This document shows positions 1 to 10,506 of a DNA stretch of 35,672 nucleotides, one piece after another. The DNA is from Myxococcales bacterium. GTDB lineage: Bacteria > Myxococcota_A > Polyangia > Haliangiales > Haliangiaceae. Below the pieces are notes generated by a model. The model was not told the origin of the DNA, searched no databases, and was given only the letters and a program-made list of their open reading frames with translations. The position numbers were made by a program, and so were the translations under genes. The DNA lies in assembly GCA_005779305.1 (NCBI GenBank), contig SXJR01000043.1:1-35672 (forward strand). The letters run 5' to 3'. Numbering within the stretch: position 1 is the stretch's first letter; each line of letters starts with the position of its first letter.

Positions 1-1
1 C

Positions 2-184
2 GTGGACTGGAACGGCGTGGACTGGAACGGCGTGGACTGGAACGGTGTGGACTGGAACGGCGTCGACTGGAACGGCGTGAACTGGAACGGCGTGGACTGG
101 AACGGCGTGGACTGGAACGGCGTGGACTGGAACGGCGTGGACTGGAACGGCGTGGACTGGAACGGCGTCGACTGGAACGGTGTC
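2..184 (+). repeat. 15-bp tandem repeat array (12 copies) encoding DWNGV pentapeptides
   Basis: A 15-bp unit of the form GTGGACTGGAACGGC is repeated head to tail 12 times without spacers and runs off the left edge, so the true copy number is unknown. Each unit encodes V-D-W-N-G. Copies differ almost only at wobble positions (GTG/GTC, GGC/GGT), plus one D-to-N change near position 80. This near identity suggests recent expansion or continuing homogenisation. The reading frame is open throughout and continues into the downstream protein. Confidence 0.95.
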
Positions 185-1105
185 GGCATCACGGCCATCC
201 TCGGCGCCGAGCACGGACAGGTGCGCGTACATCCGTTCTCGCGTCCGCTCTTCTTCTTCGTACGGGCGGAGTCCCAGGGCATGACGTTCCCCCTGGCGAT
301 CCCGAGCCCCGGCGCCCTGCGCATGATCTCGAGCGCGTCCAGCAAGGAGTCGGCGGCGTACTTCCTGAAGAAGACCTTCGAGATCGCGTACGGGCCAGGC
401 TTCCGGTGTCTGGTCGGCCATTTCGACATGGATGGAGACGGACACACCGAGCCGGTCATCGCCGAAGGCCGTCTCGGGCTGGCGCCGAGCCTGGTCGGGT
501 TCGGTCCGTACGACGAGGCGCAGGTGAAGGCCTGGTCGTCGATGATCGGCAACCTGCTCAACCTGGAGCCCTTCCAGCTGTCGTTGCGTGCGAATCAGGT
601 CGTGGCGATGGCAGCCGCGGAGGCCGAGCGGCGCGAGTACACCACCGTCGATCTGCGTGCGGCGATCGGACGTCTCATGCCGCCGCCCTGGGAGCCCGGC
701 GCGCCACCGGTGCTCGTGCTCATTCGCGATCGCATCAGCTGGGTCTCGGCCAGCCTGGACAGCCAGCAGCTGCGCGATCAGCTCGACAGGCGCCGCGCGT
801 GCCCGCTGGCGCCCAACCTGGCCTATGACACGTGCTACGGGGGCGCCGTGGTGGTCGTCGATCTGCCGTCGGCGAGCGCCATCGGACTGGCGAGCTGCGA
901 CAGCGAGCGCGGCGCCGACGCCTACGAGGGGACGGTGGTCCGCGGCTGCCGCGTCAACCTGCCGTTCCTCGTGTTCGAACAGGACGCCGCCACCTCACCG
1001 ATCACGGCGTCCTTCGTCAACGCCCGACGGATCTGTCCCGAGTGCGTGAACCCGCCGGGCGGTGGCGGTGGCGGCGGCGGCGGCCGACTTCCCGACGGGC
1101 CGTGA
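2..1105 (+). CDS. Partial WNGVD-repeat protein of unknown function
   Basis: The 5' end lies outside the window; the visible part is about 367 residues. It begins with twelve W-N-G-V-(D/N) pentapeptides and continues into a non-repetitive region of about 290 residues containing several cysteines (for example DTCYGG, LASCDS, RGCRVN and a terminal CPEC). It ends in a run of nine glycines. The WNG unit does not fit the A(D/N)LxX pattern of the classical pentapeptide-repeat (beta-helix) family. Short repeats ahead of a Cys-containing domain are common in secreted myxobacterial proteins, but the signal region is not visible. The stop codon lies 13 bp before the start of a kinase gene on the same strand, so the two are probably co-transcribed. 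I do not recognise the domain. The coding call rests on the long open frame, GC3 pattern and operon-like spacing. Confidence 0.75.
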   Translation: MDWNGVDWNGVDWNGVDWNGVDWNGVNWNGVDWNGVDWNGVDWNGVDWNGVDWNGVDWNGVGITAILGAEHGQVRVHPFSRPLFFFVRAESQGMTFPLAIPSPGALRMISSASSKESAAYFLKKTFEIAYGPGFRCLVGHFDMDGDGHTEPVIAEGRLGLAPSLVGFGPYDEAQVKAWSSMIGNLLNLEPFQLSLRANQVVAMAAAEAERREYTTVDLRAAIGRLMPPPWEPGAPPVLVLIRDRISWVSASLDSQQLRDQLDRRRACPLAPNLAYDTCYGGAVVVVDLPSASAIGLASCDSERGADAYEGTVVRGCRVNLPFLVFEQDAATSPITASFVNARRICPECVNPPGGGGGGGGGRLPDGP

Positions 1106-1118
1106 GACTGAGTCGCTG

Positions 1119-2384
1119 ATGACCCAGGGGCCCACGCGCGTCGAACGTCCCTCCGCCGGCGAGTCGCTGGAGCGGGGCGCGATCTGCGGCGAGTACATCG
1201 TCGAGAGCCAGCTCGGGCGCGGCGGGTTCGGGCGCGTGTATCTGGCTCGCCATCGCGTGCTCGGCCGCGGCGTCGCCATCAAGGTGCTCGATCGCGAGCT
1301 GGCCGCGTCGCCGCGCGCTTACCAGCGATTCGTCTGGGAGGCGCGGACGGCCTGCCGGGTCCGGCACCCGAACGTGATCGAGATCCTCGACTTCGGTCGC
1401 CTGACCGATGGCCGCCCCTTCCTGGTGATGGAGCTACTCGACGGTGAAACGCTGGAGGAGCGGCTCGCGGCGCGTGGGCGGCTAGGGCTGGCCGAGACCG
1501 TGGCGATCGTCGACGCGCTGGCCGCCGCGCTGTCGGCGGTGCACCGCGCCGGGGTCGTCCACCGCGACGTCAAGCCAAGCAACGTATTCCTGCGTACCCC
1601 CGACGACCGCGTCACGTTGCTCGACTTCGGGATCGCCAAGCTAGTGCGTCCCGAACCCGAGGACCGACCGCTGGTCACGACGGTGAACACCCGGCTGGGC
1701 ACGCCCGAGGCGATGGCGCCCGAGCAGATCCTCGGCCTGCCGATCGATGGCCGGACCGACGTCTACGGGCTCGGCATCACGCTCTACCGGATGTTGACCG
1801 GCGCGTGGCCGTTCGCCGCCGATGACGACGCCGAGCTCGAGCGCCTGCACCTCGAGGCAACCCCGGCGCCACCGAGCGAACGCGCGCCGGTTCCGCCGGC
1901 GATCGACGAGGTGATCGCGCGCGCCCTGGCCAAGGATCCGGCGGCCCGGCCGTCCGACGCCACGATGATCGCCGCCGAGCTGCGCGAGGCTGCCGGCCGG
2001 GTGGCGCTGAGCGCGCCGATCGATCGTCACGACGGCGAGGCGGTGGCCTGCTTCTTCGAGGTGCGCGCCCAGGGCACGGATCGCGGTGGCGTCGATCGGA
2101 TCGCGCACGTCCTCGATCTGGCCGGCGAGGTGATCGCGGCCGCCGGGTGGTCGGTCACCGCCCAGACCGCGACCTCGGTGCTCACCGCGGCAACCCGACC
2201 ACCCCGCACGTTGTCCGATGCCGCGGCGCTCGCCGAGGAGCTGCTGTCACGGACGCGGGGCGCCGTCGACGACACGTTCGTGGTCCACGCTTCGGTTCAC
2301 GCCGATCGCGCCGTCATCGAGGGCGGCGCCGAGGGCCGGATCGTGGGCGGGCCGATCACGCTGCGCGCCGGCGCCAGCGCGTAG
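1119..2384 (+). CDS. Soluble Ser/Thr protein kinase with a cyclase-like C-terminal region
   Basis: A 421-residue Pkn-type kinase. Visible motifs are the glycine loop GRGGFG (33-38), the ATP-binding Lys in VAIK (K55), the catalytic HRDVKPSN (148-155), DFG (169-171) and APEQ (200-203). The catalytic set is complete, so it should phosphorylate Ser/Thr on unknown partners. There is no transmembrane segment, unlike the other kinases here. Residues 305-421 are not part of the kinase fold. Their order of elements, ending in a VHASVHADRAVIEG segment and GGPITLRAGA, resembles the C-terminal half of class III nucleotide cyclase domains (VRIGVHTGEV ... GGPVNLAARL) but without obvious catalytic residues. 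The ATG at 1119 is preferred because upstream in-frame codons encode the Ala/Gly-rich antisense-like stretch that overlaps the preceding gene. The gene ends 10 bp from the convergent secreted-protein gene. Confidence 0.93.
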   Translation: MTQGPTRVERPSAGESLERGAICGEYIVESQLGRGGFGRVYLARHRVLGRGVAIKVLDRELAASPRAYQRFVWEARTACRVRHPNVIEILDFGRLTDGRPFLVMELLDGETLEERLAARGRLGLAETVAIVDALAAALSAVHRAGVVHRDVKPSNVFLRTPDDRVTLLDFGIAKLVRPEPEDRPLVTTVNTRLGTPEAMAPEQILGLPIDGRTDVYGLGITLYRMLTGAWPFAADDDAELERLHLEATPAPPSERAPVPPAIDEVIARALAKDPAARPSDATMIAAELREAAGRVALSAPIDRHDGEAVACFFEVRAQGTDRGGVDRIAHVLDLAGEVIAAAGWSVTAQTATSVLTAATRPPRTLSDAAALAEELLSRTRGAVDDTFVVHASVHADRAVIEGGAEGRIVGGPITLRAGASA

Positions 2385-2394
2385 CGATCCGTGG

Positions 2395-3579
2395 TCACTT
2401 GGCGAACGCCCACTTCTTGATCGGCTTGCCGAAGTCGAGCTGCTTGGGCTGGGGGTAGTGCGCCGTGCCCTTGGCCTTGACCGCGGCCGCCATGGCCTTG
2501 CCCTCGGCGGTGGCCCAGGGCCGGCCGAAGAACGAGCCGGTCTTGAGCTCGTCGGGCACGACCGCGTCGTCGAGCAGCGAGTCGGGCGGGATCGTCATGT
2601 CGACCAAGGTCATCCCGTCGACCAGGTTGAGGCCGGCGGCCTGCTCGGCGTGGGGCACCACCTGGCCGCCGGCCACCTGGAAGCGGAACACGCGGAGCGG
2701 CTTGCCCTTGTGCTTCCACGTGCAGGCCCACTGACCGGGGTGATCGTCGAGCACCCACATGCCCGGGAAGCGCTGGTCCTCGGGCCCCCAGGTGATGGGC
2801 AGGCGCCAGACATGGCCGCTGACCTTGCGGTACTGGTTCTGCGAGGCCTTGGCGACCTCGGCGGTGCGCGCGATCACCTGCTCCTCGAGGCTCCGCGCCC
2901 GGGAGGTGCTGAGCCAGTCGAACGTCGGCGGCGGCAGGAGCGTGCCGTCCACGCTGCAGAACAGGGCGGTGTCGAGCTCCGAGGGGATGCCGGTCTCGTA
3001 GGGCGTGGCGTAGCGCACCCACAGCTCGAGCCGGTGCTGTGAGCCGAGGACGAGGAAGTTCTCCAGCAACCGGCCATGCCACGACACGTACTGCTGGCTG
3101 GCCGCCGGCGCCAGGTTGCCGCGGATCTGGGTCGCGGTCTTGATCAGGAGCTGGTAGCTGCGCAGCGGCGTGACCGCGTCGGTGGCGCCATCGACGTACG
3201 CGGCGTCGACGGTGACCGTGCCGACCAGCTTCAGGCGCTGCGCGGTGTCGTAGCAGACGTCGGAGGCGTAGTCGGTCTGCACCGCCGGGATGGCGCAGAG
3301 CAGCTCGCTCTTGGTCTTGCCCTGCTTGACGGTGAACCGCAGCATGCTGCCCGGCTGGCGCTGCTCGGTGCCGCGCAGCACGTAGCGGACCTTGAGCGCC
3401 CAGCCCGGGTTGAACTGGACACCGTCCTTGGTGTCGTAGGTGTTCTGGATGCGGAAATCGGTCTCGGCATCGTCGAGCCAGAGCGGCGGGCGCTCGGCGT
3501 GAGCGATCTCGACGGTGGCCGCGAGACCGAGGAGGCAGGCGAGCCCGAGGGTGCCGGCACGAATGGAGAGCTTGATCAT
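2395..3579 (-). CDS. Secreted protein of unknown function with Sec signal peptide
   Basis: A 394-residue protein starting MIKLSIRAGTLG, with a typical Sec signal peptide (basic n-region, Leu/Ala-rich core) and a signal peptidase I site after AHA (about residue 28). The start at 3579 is supported by an AAAGGAG ribosome-binding site 8 nt upstream; longer in-frame extensions are Arg-rich and have no such site. The mature part has a repeated 'percept-like' style with Trp- and Pro-rich segments (GHVWRLPITWGPEDQ, GMWVLDDHPGQWACTWKHKG) and a few cysteines. No family is recognised, and no membrane segment follows the signal. It is convergent with the kinase gene (10 bp gap), and its promoter region faces that of the pseudokinase gene. 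Export to the periplasm or beyond is a firm prediction; function is unknown. Confidence 0.85.
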   Translation of the reverse strand: MIKLSIRAGTLGLACLLGLAATVEIAHAERPPLWLDDAETDFRIQNTYDTKDGVQFNPGWALKVRYVLRGTEQRQPGSMLRFTVKQGKTKSELLCAIPAVQTDYASDVCYDTAQRLKLVGTVTVDAAYVDGATDAVTPLRSYQLLIKTATQIRGNLAPAASQQYVSWHGRLLENFLVLGSQHRLELWVRYATPYETGIPSELDTALFCSVDGTLLPPPTFDWLSTSRARSLEEQVIARTAEVAKASQNQYRKVSGHVWRLPITWGPEDQRFPGMWVLDDHPGQWACTWKHKGKPLRVFRFQVAGGQVVPHAEQAAGLNLVDGMTLVDMTIPPDSLLDDAVVPDELKTGSFFGRPWATAEGKAMAAAVKAKGTAHYPQPKQLDFGKPIKKWAFAK

Positions 3580-3841
3580 CGACGTGGCTCCTTTCACGAC
3601 GACGTGCGATTGCAGCCGGCGTGCCGCGGCACCGAACCGCCTAACCCAGCGCGACTCGACGGTGCGGGGTGTGGTCGGCCGGCCAGCGGAAGGCGGGGCG
3701 ACGACGTCCGTCGTCGCGGCGACGGAGGTCGTCGGCCTGCGCCGGCTCTGCCGCCGCGGCGTCAGCAGGATCCGACGTCCGGCGGGCGTTCCGCCAGCGG
3801 CACGGGCGATGCACCGGCGACGGCGCGCGGAGCGATCACCG
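3580..3841. other. Divergent intergenic region with a small hairpin
   Basis: This 262-bp stretch separates two divergently oriented genes and should hold both promoters. An 8-bp perfect inverted repeat (GCGACGAC-GTCC-GTCGTCGC) lies at 3698-3717, followed by further GTCG-rich sequence. I see no convincing -35/-10 pair. The region is open in the plus frame, so an upstream start for the pseudokinase (for example ATG at 3809) cannot be excluded. Confidence 0.5.
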
Positions 3842-4318
3842 ATGGACCGACGCATCGCCGTGCTGTGGGAGCGGGTGGAGACGCTGCGTCAACTCGCGGC
3901 GAGGTCGCCATCGCCCCGGCCGGTGATCGCCGCGTTCGTCGCGGCCGGCTCACACCTGACGGCGCTGCACCGCCGTGGCACGGTCCACGGAGCGTTCAGC
4001 CCCGATCACGCCATGATCACCGTCAACGGCGAGGTCCACCTTTGCGACCACCGCCGTCACGACCGCGCCGCTGTTCGCTGCGCCGCCCCGGAGGTCCGGC
4101 TCGGCCAGGTGCCGACGCCGGCCAGCGATCAGTACAGCCTGGCGGCGGCGCTGATCGAGGCGATGGTGGCGACACCGGTCCATCATGCGTGGCCGGCGCA
4201 CGCCCGGCGCGCCCTGGTGCGGGCGCTGTCGGTCGATGCCGCGGCGCGCTGGCCGGCGGTGTCCGACCTGACCGCGGCACTCACCGCGAGTGGGCGGTGG
4301 CGCCGTCTGCTCTGGTGA
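3842..4318 (+). CDS. Orphan pseudokinase C-lobe (degenerate Pkn-type kinase)
   Basis: A 158-residue protein that aligns by eye with the C-terminal lobe of a Pkn kinase only. LTALHRRGTVHGAFSPDHAMI occupies the place of the usual 'LH..GIVHRDLKPxNIL' catalytic loop, with the catalytic Asp and Lys replaced. No DFG follows (VHLCDHRRHD instead). CAAPEVRLGQ matches the APE region, PASDQYSLAAALIEAM matches 'D.YSLG..LYEML', and RALSVDAAARWPAVSDLTAAL matches the end of the domain. There is no glycine loop or ATP-binding Lys because the N-lobe is absent. It therefore cannot be an active kinase. It may be a regulatory scaffold or a decaying gene. The start at 3842 is a choice; ATG 3809 adds an Arg-rich tail. 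It is convergent with the sigma-54 activator gene. Confidence 0.7.
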   Translation: MDRRIAVLWERVETLRQLAARSPSPRPVIAAFVAAGSHLTALHRRGTVHGAFSPDHAMITVNGEVHLCDHRRHDRAAVRCAAPEVRLGQVPTPASDQYSLAAALIEAMVATPVHHAWPAHARRALVRALSVDAAARWPAVSDLTAALTASGRWRRLLW

Positions 4319-4369
4319 CGGCCGCGCGGCGCGCCCCCGGCGCTGGGACGACCAGGTGGCCGGCGGCGG

Positions 4370-5932
4370 TCACGCCTTGATGCGCAACGTCTGGATCCGC
4401 GACAGCAGGCTGGTGCGGGCCATGCCGAGGGCCTGCGCGGCGCGCGCGACCACGCCGTCGTGGGCGGCGAGGGCCTGCTCGATCACGGCGCGCTCACGCG
4501 CGTCGAGCCCAGCGCGCGCACCGGTGATCGCCGCATACGTGGCACCGAGATCGGCCCCCGTCTCCGGCGCCGCGGGCGCGGGCTCCGCGGGATCGAGCTC
4601 GCGACGGTCGAGGTGCGCGGCGTCGACGGTGACGGCGTCTGGGTCCTCCACCAGCGCGCGCAGCCGCGCCCGCTGGATCACCGCGTCCAGCTGACGGAGG
4701 TTGCCCGGCCACGGCCACGGCCCGGACACCAGCCGGCGTGCGGCCAGGGTCAGCGCCCAGGGCCGCGCCGGATCGATCCGTCGCAACGTCGACTCGGCCA
4801 GCGCCGGCACCTCGGCGGCGCGCGCGCGCAGCGGCGGGACCGTGACCACGACACCCGCCAGGCGGTGGTAGAGGTCGGCGCGGAAGCGGCCGCTGGCCAT
4901 CGCCGCCGGCAGATCGCCGTTGGTGGCGCCGATCAAGCGCACCCGCGCGTGGCGCGGCTCGGCCTGGGCCCAGCCCAGCGGCCGGTAGGAACCGAACTGC
5001 GCGAAGTCGAGCAGGAGCTGTTGCGCGTGCGGCGGGAGGTTGAGGATCTCGTCGAGGATCAGGGCGCCGCCATCGGCCAGCTCGACCAGGCCGGCGCGGC
5101 GGCCGAGCGCGCCCGAGTAGGAACCGCGCTCGTGGCCGAACAGCTCGGACGTGATGGTGTTCAGGTCGTCGGCGTTGCCGAGCGTCGCTCGCACCACCGG
5201 AGTGCGGCCGCTGGCCACGGCGATCGCGCGGGCCAGCATGGTCTTGCCGGTGCCCGTCTCGCCGAGGAGCAGGATGGGGAGCTCGCTGGCCGCGGTCAGC
5301 TCGAGCTCGGCGCGGATGGCCGCCATCGACGGTGGCGCCAGCAGCGCCGCCAGGGTCGGCACCGGCGGCCCGGCGGCGGCGACCAGGGTCTGGCGCAGGC
5401 TGTCACGAGCGCGATCGAGGCGCGTCGCTCGGTCGAGCACCACCGCGAGCAGCGCGGCCACGGCCTCGCAGAGCTCGACCACCGCCTCGTCGAGACGACG
5501 CCCCGGATCGCGGACGTCGAGGTAGAGGACGCCGAGATCGCCGCGGGCGCCGGCGGTGAGCGCGATCGGCCGCAGCGGCACCGCCACCGCGCCGCAGATC
5601 CCGAGCTCCATCATCGATGCCGGCGCACCTCGCACCGTGCGCTCCCAACGCACCGTGCGGGCCTCGGACTGGACCTGGCGGACGATCGTCCTCGACAGCT
5701 CCTCGCGCTCGTCGGCCGCCAGGGCGCCGCCGCGCCCGCGGGCGTGGATGGCCACCGCCGCCCCCGAGTCGTCGGACAGGAACACGACGGCGCGATCGGC
5801 CGGCACGGCCGCGACCAGCGCGTCGAGGACGTCGTCGACCACGTCGTCGCGATCGCCGGCGGCGGTGATGCGATCGATCACCTGGCGCAGCACCGCCCAC
5901 TGCTCGGCCCCGGAGTGCGAGGGACTCGCCAT
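4370..5932 (-). CDS. Sigma-54-dependent transcriptional activator (GAF-AAA+-Fis)
   Basis: A 520-residue enhancer-binding protein. Residues 12-170 look like a GAF sensor domain (DDVVDDVLDALVAAVPADRAVVFL ... GVLYLDV). The AAA+ domain follows, with Walker A GETGTGKT (224-231), Walker B LILDEI (291-296), an arginine-finger region FRADLYHRL (350-358) and WPGNLRQL (408-415). The C-terminus (475-520) is a Fis-type helix-turn-helix (VVARAAQALGMARTSLLSRI). The sigma-54-contacting loop, normally GAFTGA, reads GSYSGA (270-275). F-to-Y is tolerated in known activators, but the other two changes are unusual. It lacks receiver and FHA domains, so control should come from a GAF ligand or from phosphorylation. 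It starts 9 bp after the stop of the TolB-propeller kinase, implying co-transcription and possibly a kinase-regulator pair. Confidence 0.93.
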   Translation of the reverse strand: MASPSHSGAEQWAVLRQVIDRITAAGDRDDVVDDVLDALVAAVPADRAVVFLSDDSGAAVAIHARGRGGALAADEREELSRTIVRQVQSEARTVRWERTVRGAPASMMELGICGAVAVPLRPIALTAGARGDLGVLYLDVRDPGRRLDEAVVELCEAVAALLAVVLDRATRLDRARDSLRQTLVAAAGPPVPTLAALLAPPSMAAIRAELELTAASELPILLLGETGTGKTMLARAIAVASGRTPVVRATLGNADDLNTITSELFGHERGSYSGALGRRAGLVELADGGALILDEILNLPPHAQQLLLDFAQFGSYRPLGWAQAEPRHARVRLIGATNGDLPAAMASGRFRADLYHRLAGVVVTVPPLRARAAEVPALAESTLRRIDPARPWALTLAARRLVSGPWPWPGNLRQLDAVIQRARLRALVEDPDAVTVDAAHLDRRELDPAEPAPAAPETGADLGATYAAITGARAGLDARERAVIEQALAAHDGVVARAAQALGMARTSLLSRIQTLRIKA

Positions 5933-5941
5933 GTCCCGACG

Positions 5942-8524
<2,583 letters not shown>

Positions 8525-8592
8525 CGTCTCAACGTACCACGCGCGATCGCAGGCCCGCCCGCGCCGGTCGGTCCTGGGCCCGGAGCTGCTGG

Positions 8593-10431
8593 CTACGTGC
8601 CTTCCGTCAGGCCCGGGAGCTTGAACGGCGTGACGTCACCGCTCTTGTTGGCGATCCAGCAGCCGCGCCACACCTTGTCGCCGTGGTCGTCGTTGCTGAA
8701 GTACTCCCAGAAGGCCGCGGGATCCTCGTCCATGAAGATGTACTGCTTGCCGGCGCGCGGGTAGGGATCGTAGAGGATGACCCGGCCCCTGGTCCCGACC
8801 TTCGCGATCATGACCCAGTGGTTGAAGTCCGTCATCTTCAGGCCGGCCTTGCGCTCGGCGGGGCGGAGGTCGGTGTCGACGGTCAGGGAGTAGCGCGCGT
8901 TCTTCTCGAGCTTGTCGATCAGCGAGATCAGCTCGTCCTTCGAGCGCACCATCTGGTTCATCTCGTGGGTCGCACGGCCGAGCGCCGTGAAGCTGTTCAT
9001 GTCGCTGCCCGTGGCCACGTCCTCCTTGGACGTGGTGCCGAGCACCTTCATGAGGTGCGCCAGCCGCGAGAGTGAGCCGTAGGTCGCCGCCTGCGCCGCG
9101 GGGAGGAACTCCGGGAAGAGCGCGTTGAGCGCGCTCCTCGCGGCCCGCAGCTCCGGGATCTGCTTCTTCTGGTCCGGCGTGCCCTTGTCCTCGATGGTCT
9201 GGATCTTCTCCGCCGACCTGTTGTTGAGCCAGTGCATCGATCCATAGACGACGGCGGGACCATCGAGGATGAACCCGGCGAGCGCCGTGGTGGGGCCGCA
9301 GCGCAGGTCGTCGGTGTCGGTCTTGGCGTCGTTGTCGACCTGGCCCCACTTGGCGAGGATCTCGGAGGACTTCCATTGCTCCTTGCCTTCGTACGGGAGC
9401 TTGTCACCGTCGATCTGCTTCATCTCGGCCTTGGCCTCGGCGGTGTAGCCGAGCGCCGGGTCGGGAAGGCCGTTGCCGTTGAAGTCGACGACGTTCACCT
9501 CCGGCCCCCAGCCGGTGTCGTTCGCCGGGTTGGAGTCGTTCATGTCCTTGCCACGCACGTTGGCGCCGATGGTCTGGACCCCCATGCCCACCATGCGGCT
9601 CGGCGAGACGGCGTTGAACTCGACCTCCCGCTTCTCGCCGGGGGCGACGCTGGCCACGGCTTTCCACCAGATCATCTCCGTCGGGTCGGTCTCGCTTCCC
9701 TTCACCACCTTCCCCTTGTCGTCCCTGAACAGGACGTCGACGGCGTGCTGCCCCGCGGTGCCGGCGCCCTTGTTCTCCACCTGGACCTTGACGTGCAGCG
9801 GGTCGCGCTGGATCGCGACGCGCCCGGGCTGCGCCGTCACCGTCTTGACGGCGAGATCCGCCTTGGCGCTCGACGGATCGCGCGCGATCCGTGGCGCGGC
9901 CCCGCCGCCGACCGCCACCGGGGTGCCCGCGACCAGCGCGTCGGCGACCCGATCGGCCTCGGCCTCGGCAGGGTCGCCGGGCTGCGAGACCTCGAGCTGG
10001 TGCTGGCGGTGAGGCACGCCGGCGCCCTGCTGCTGGGTGTGCGCGACCTCGTGGGCGATGAGGTGGACGCCGAACGGATCGTCGGGCCGGTACTGGCCGG
10101 CCCCGAAGTGGATGTCGTTGCCGACCGCGTACGCGTTGGCACCGACCGCGCCGGCCGCCTGCGCCGATTCCCCGCCGGTGTGCACCCGCACCGCCGAGAG
10201 GTCGGCGCCGAGCGCGCCCTCGAAGCGGTCGCGCAGGTCGTCGCGCAACGGCGCCCCGCTCGATGCCGCGGCGCGATCGATGGCGTCGTCGGCGCCCGGA
10301 GTCACCTCGCCATCGGTGCGGGCGCGCCGCGCCAGCCGCTGGGTCAACGTGCGCCGACCGGGTGCGATTCCCGACGCGCCGTCGATCGGCGCTTCGGTGG
10401 TGGTTGTGGATCGGTCGGTCGTGCGCGCCAT
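8593..10431 (-). CDS. DUF4157 (eCIS core domain) - CARDB-like - papain/C39-like protein
   Basis: A 612-residue protein with three modules. Residues 58-170 are a DUF4157 domain: PLRDDLRDRFEGALGADLSAV, VGNDIHFGAGQYRPDD, then HEVAH (127-131) followed by TQQQG, and the closing acidic motif DPAEAEADRVAD. In the literature DUF4157 is strongly associated with eCIS cargo proteins. Residues 210-316 look like a CARDB/Ig-like domain (HVKVQVENKGAGTAGQHAVDV). Residues 370-565 have the layout of a C39/papain-like cysteine peptidase: C378 in DLRCGPTTA, H538 in FNHWVMIAKVG and D555 in ILYDPYP. No signal peptide is present, consistent with a non-Sec export route or a cytoplasmic protein. An AGAGGC-type ribosome-binding site precedes ATG 10431. 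It lies between two propeller kinases on the same strand (gaps 75 and 68 bp). Peptidase activity is inferred from the motif order only. Confidence 0.9.
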   Translation of the reverse strand: MARTTDRSTTTTEAPIDGASGIAPGRRTLTQRLARRARTDGEVTPGADDAIDRAAASSGAPLRDDLRDRFEGALGADLSAVRVHTGGESAQAAGAVGANAYAVGNDIHFGAGQYRPDDPFGVHLIAHEVAHTQQQGAGVPHRQHQLEVSQPGDPAEAEADRVADALVAGTPVAVGGGAAPRIARDPSSAKADLAVKTVTAQPGRVAIQRDPLHVKVQVENKGAGTAGQHAVDVLFRDDKGKVVKGSETDPTEMIWWKAVASVAPGEKREVEFNAVSPSRMVGMGVQTIGANVRGKDMNDSNPANDTGWGPEVNVVDFNGNGLPDPALGYTAEAKAEMKQIDGDKLPYEGKEQWKSSEILAKWGQVDNDAKTDTDDLRCGPTTALAGFILDGPAVVYGSMHWLNNRSAEKIQTIEDKGTPDQKKQIPELRAARSALNALFPEFLPAAQAATYGSLSRLAHLMKVLGTTSKEDVATGSDMNSFTALGRATHEMNQMVRSKDELISLIDKLEKNARYSLTVDTDLRPAERKAGLKMTDFNHWVMIAKVGTRGRVILYDPYPRAGKQYIFMDEDPAAFWEYFSNDDHGDKVWRGCWIANKSGDVTPFKLPGLTEGT

Positions 10432-10506
10432 CCAAGCCTCTGTAGGGGTCGATGCGTGGTACGGCGAATGTGACCGAAAATCGCCCGCCTTGACCAGGAA
10501 TCTCGA

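Noticed and set aside
2..184. CRISPR-like array at the left edge
   Set aside because: The repeats are 15 bp, adjacent and without spacers, and they translate in one frame; this is a coding minisatellite.
8593..10431. Calling the DUF4157 protein a zinc metallopeptidase because of HEVAH
   Set aside because: DUF4157 proteins have this motif as part of the domain without shown metalloprotease activity in most cases; I kept the peptidase idea for the C378/H538/D555 module only.
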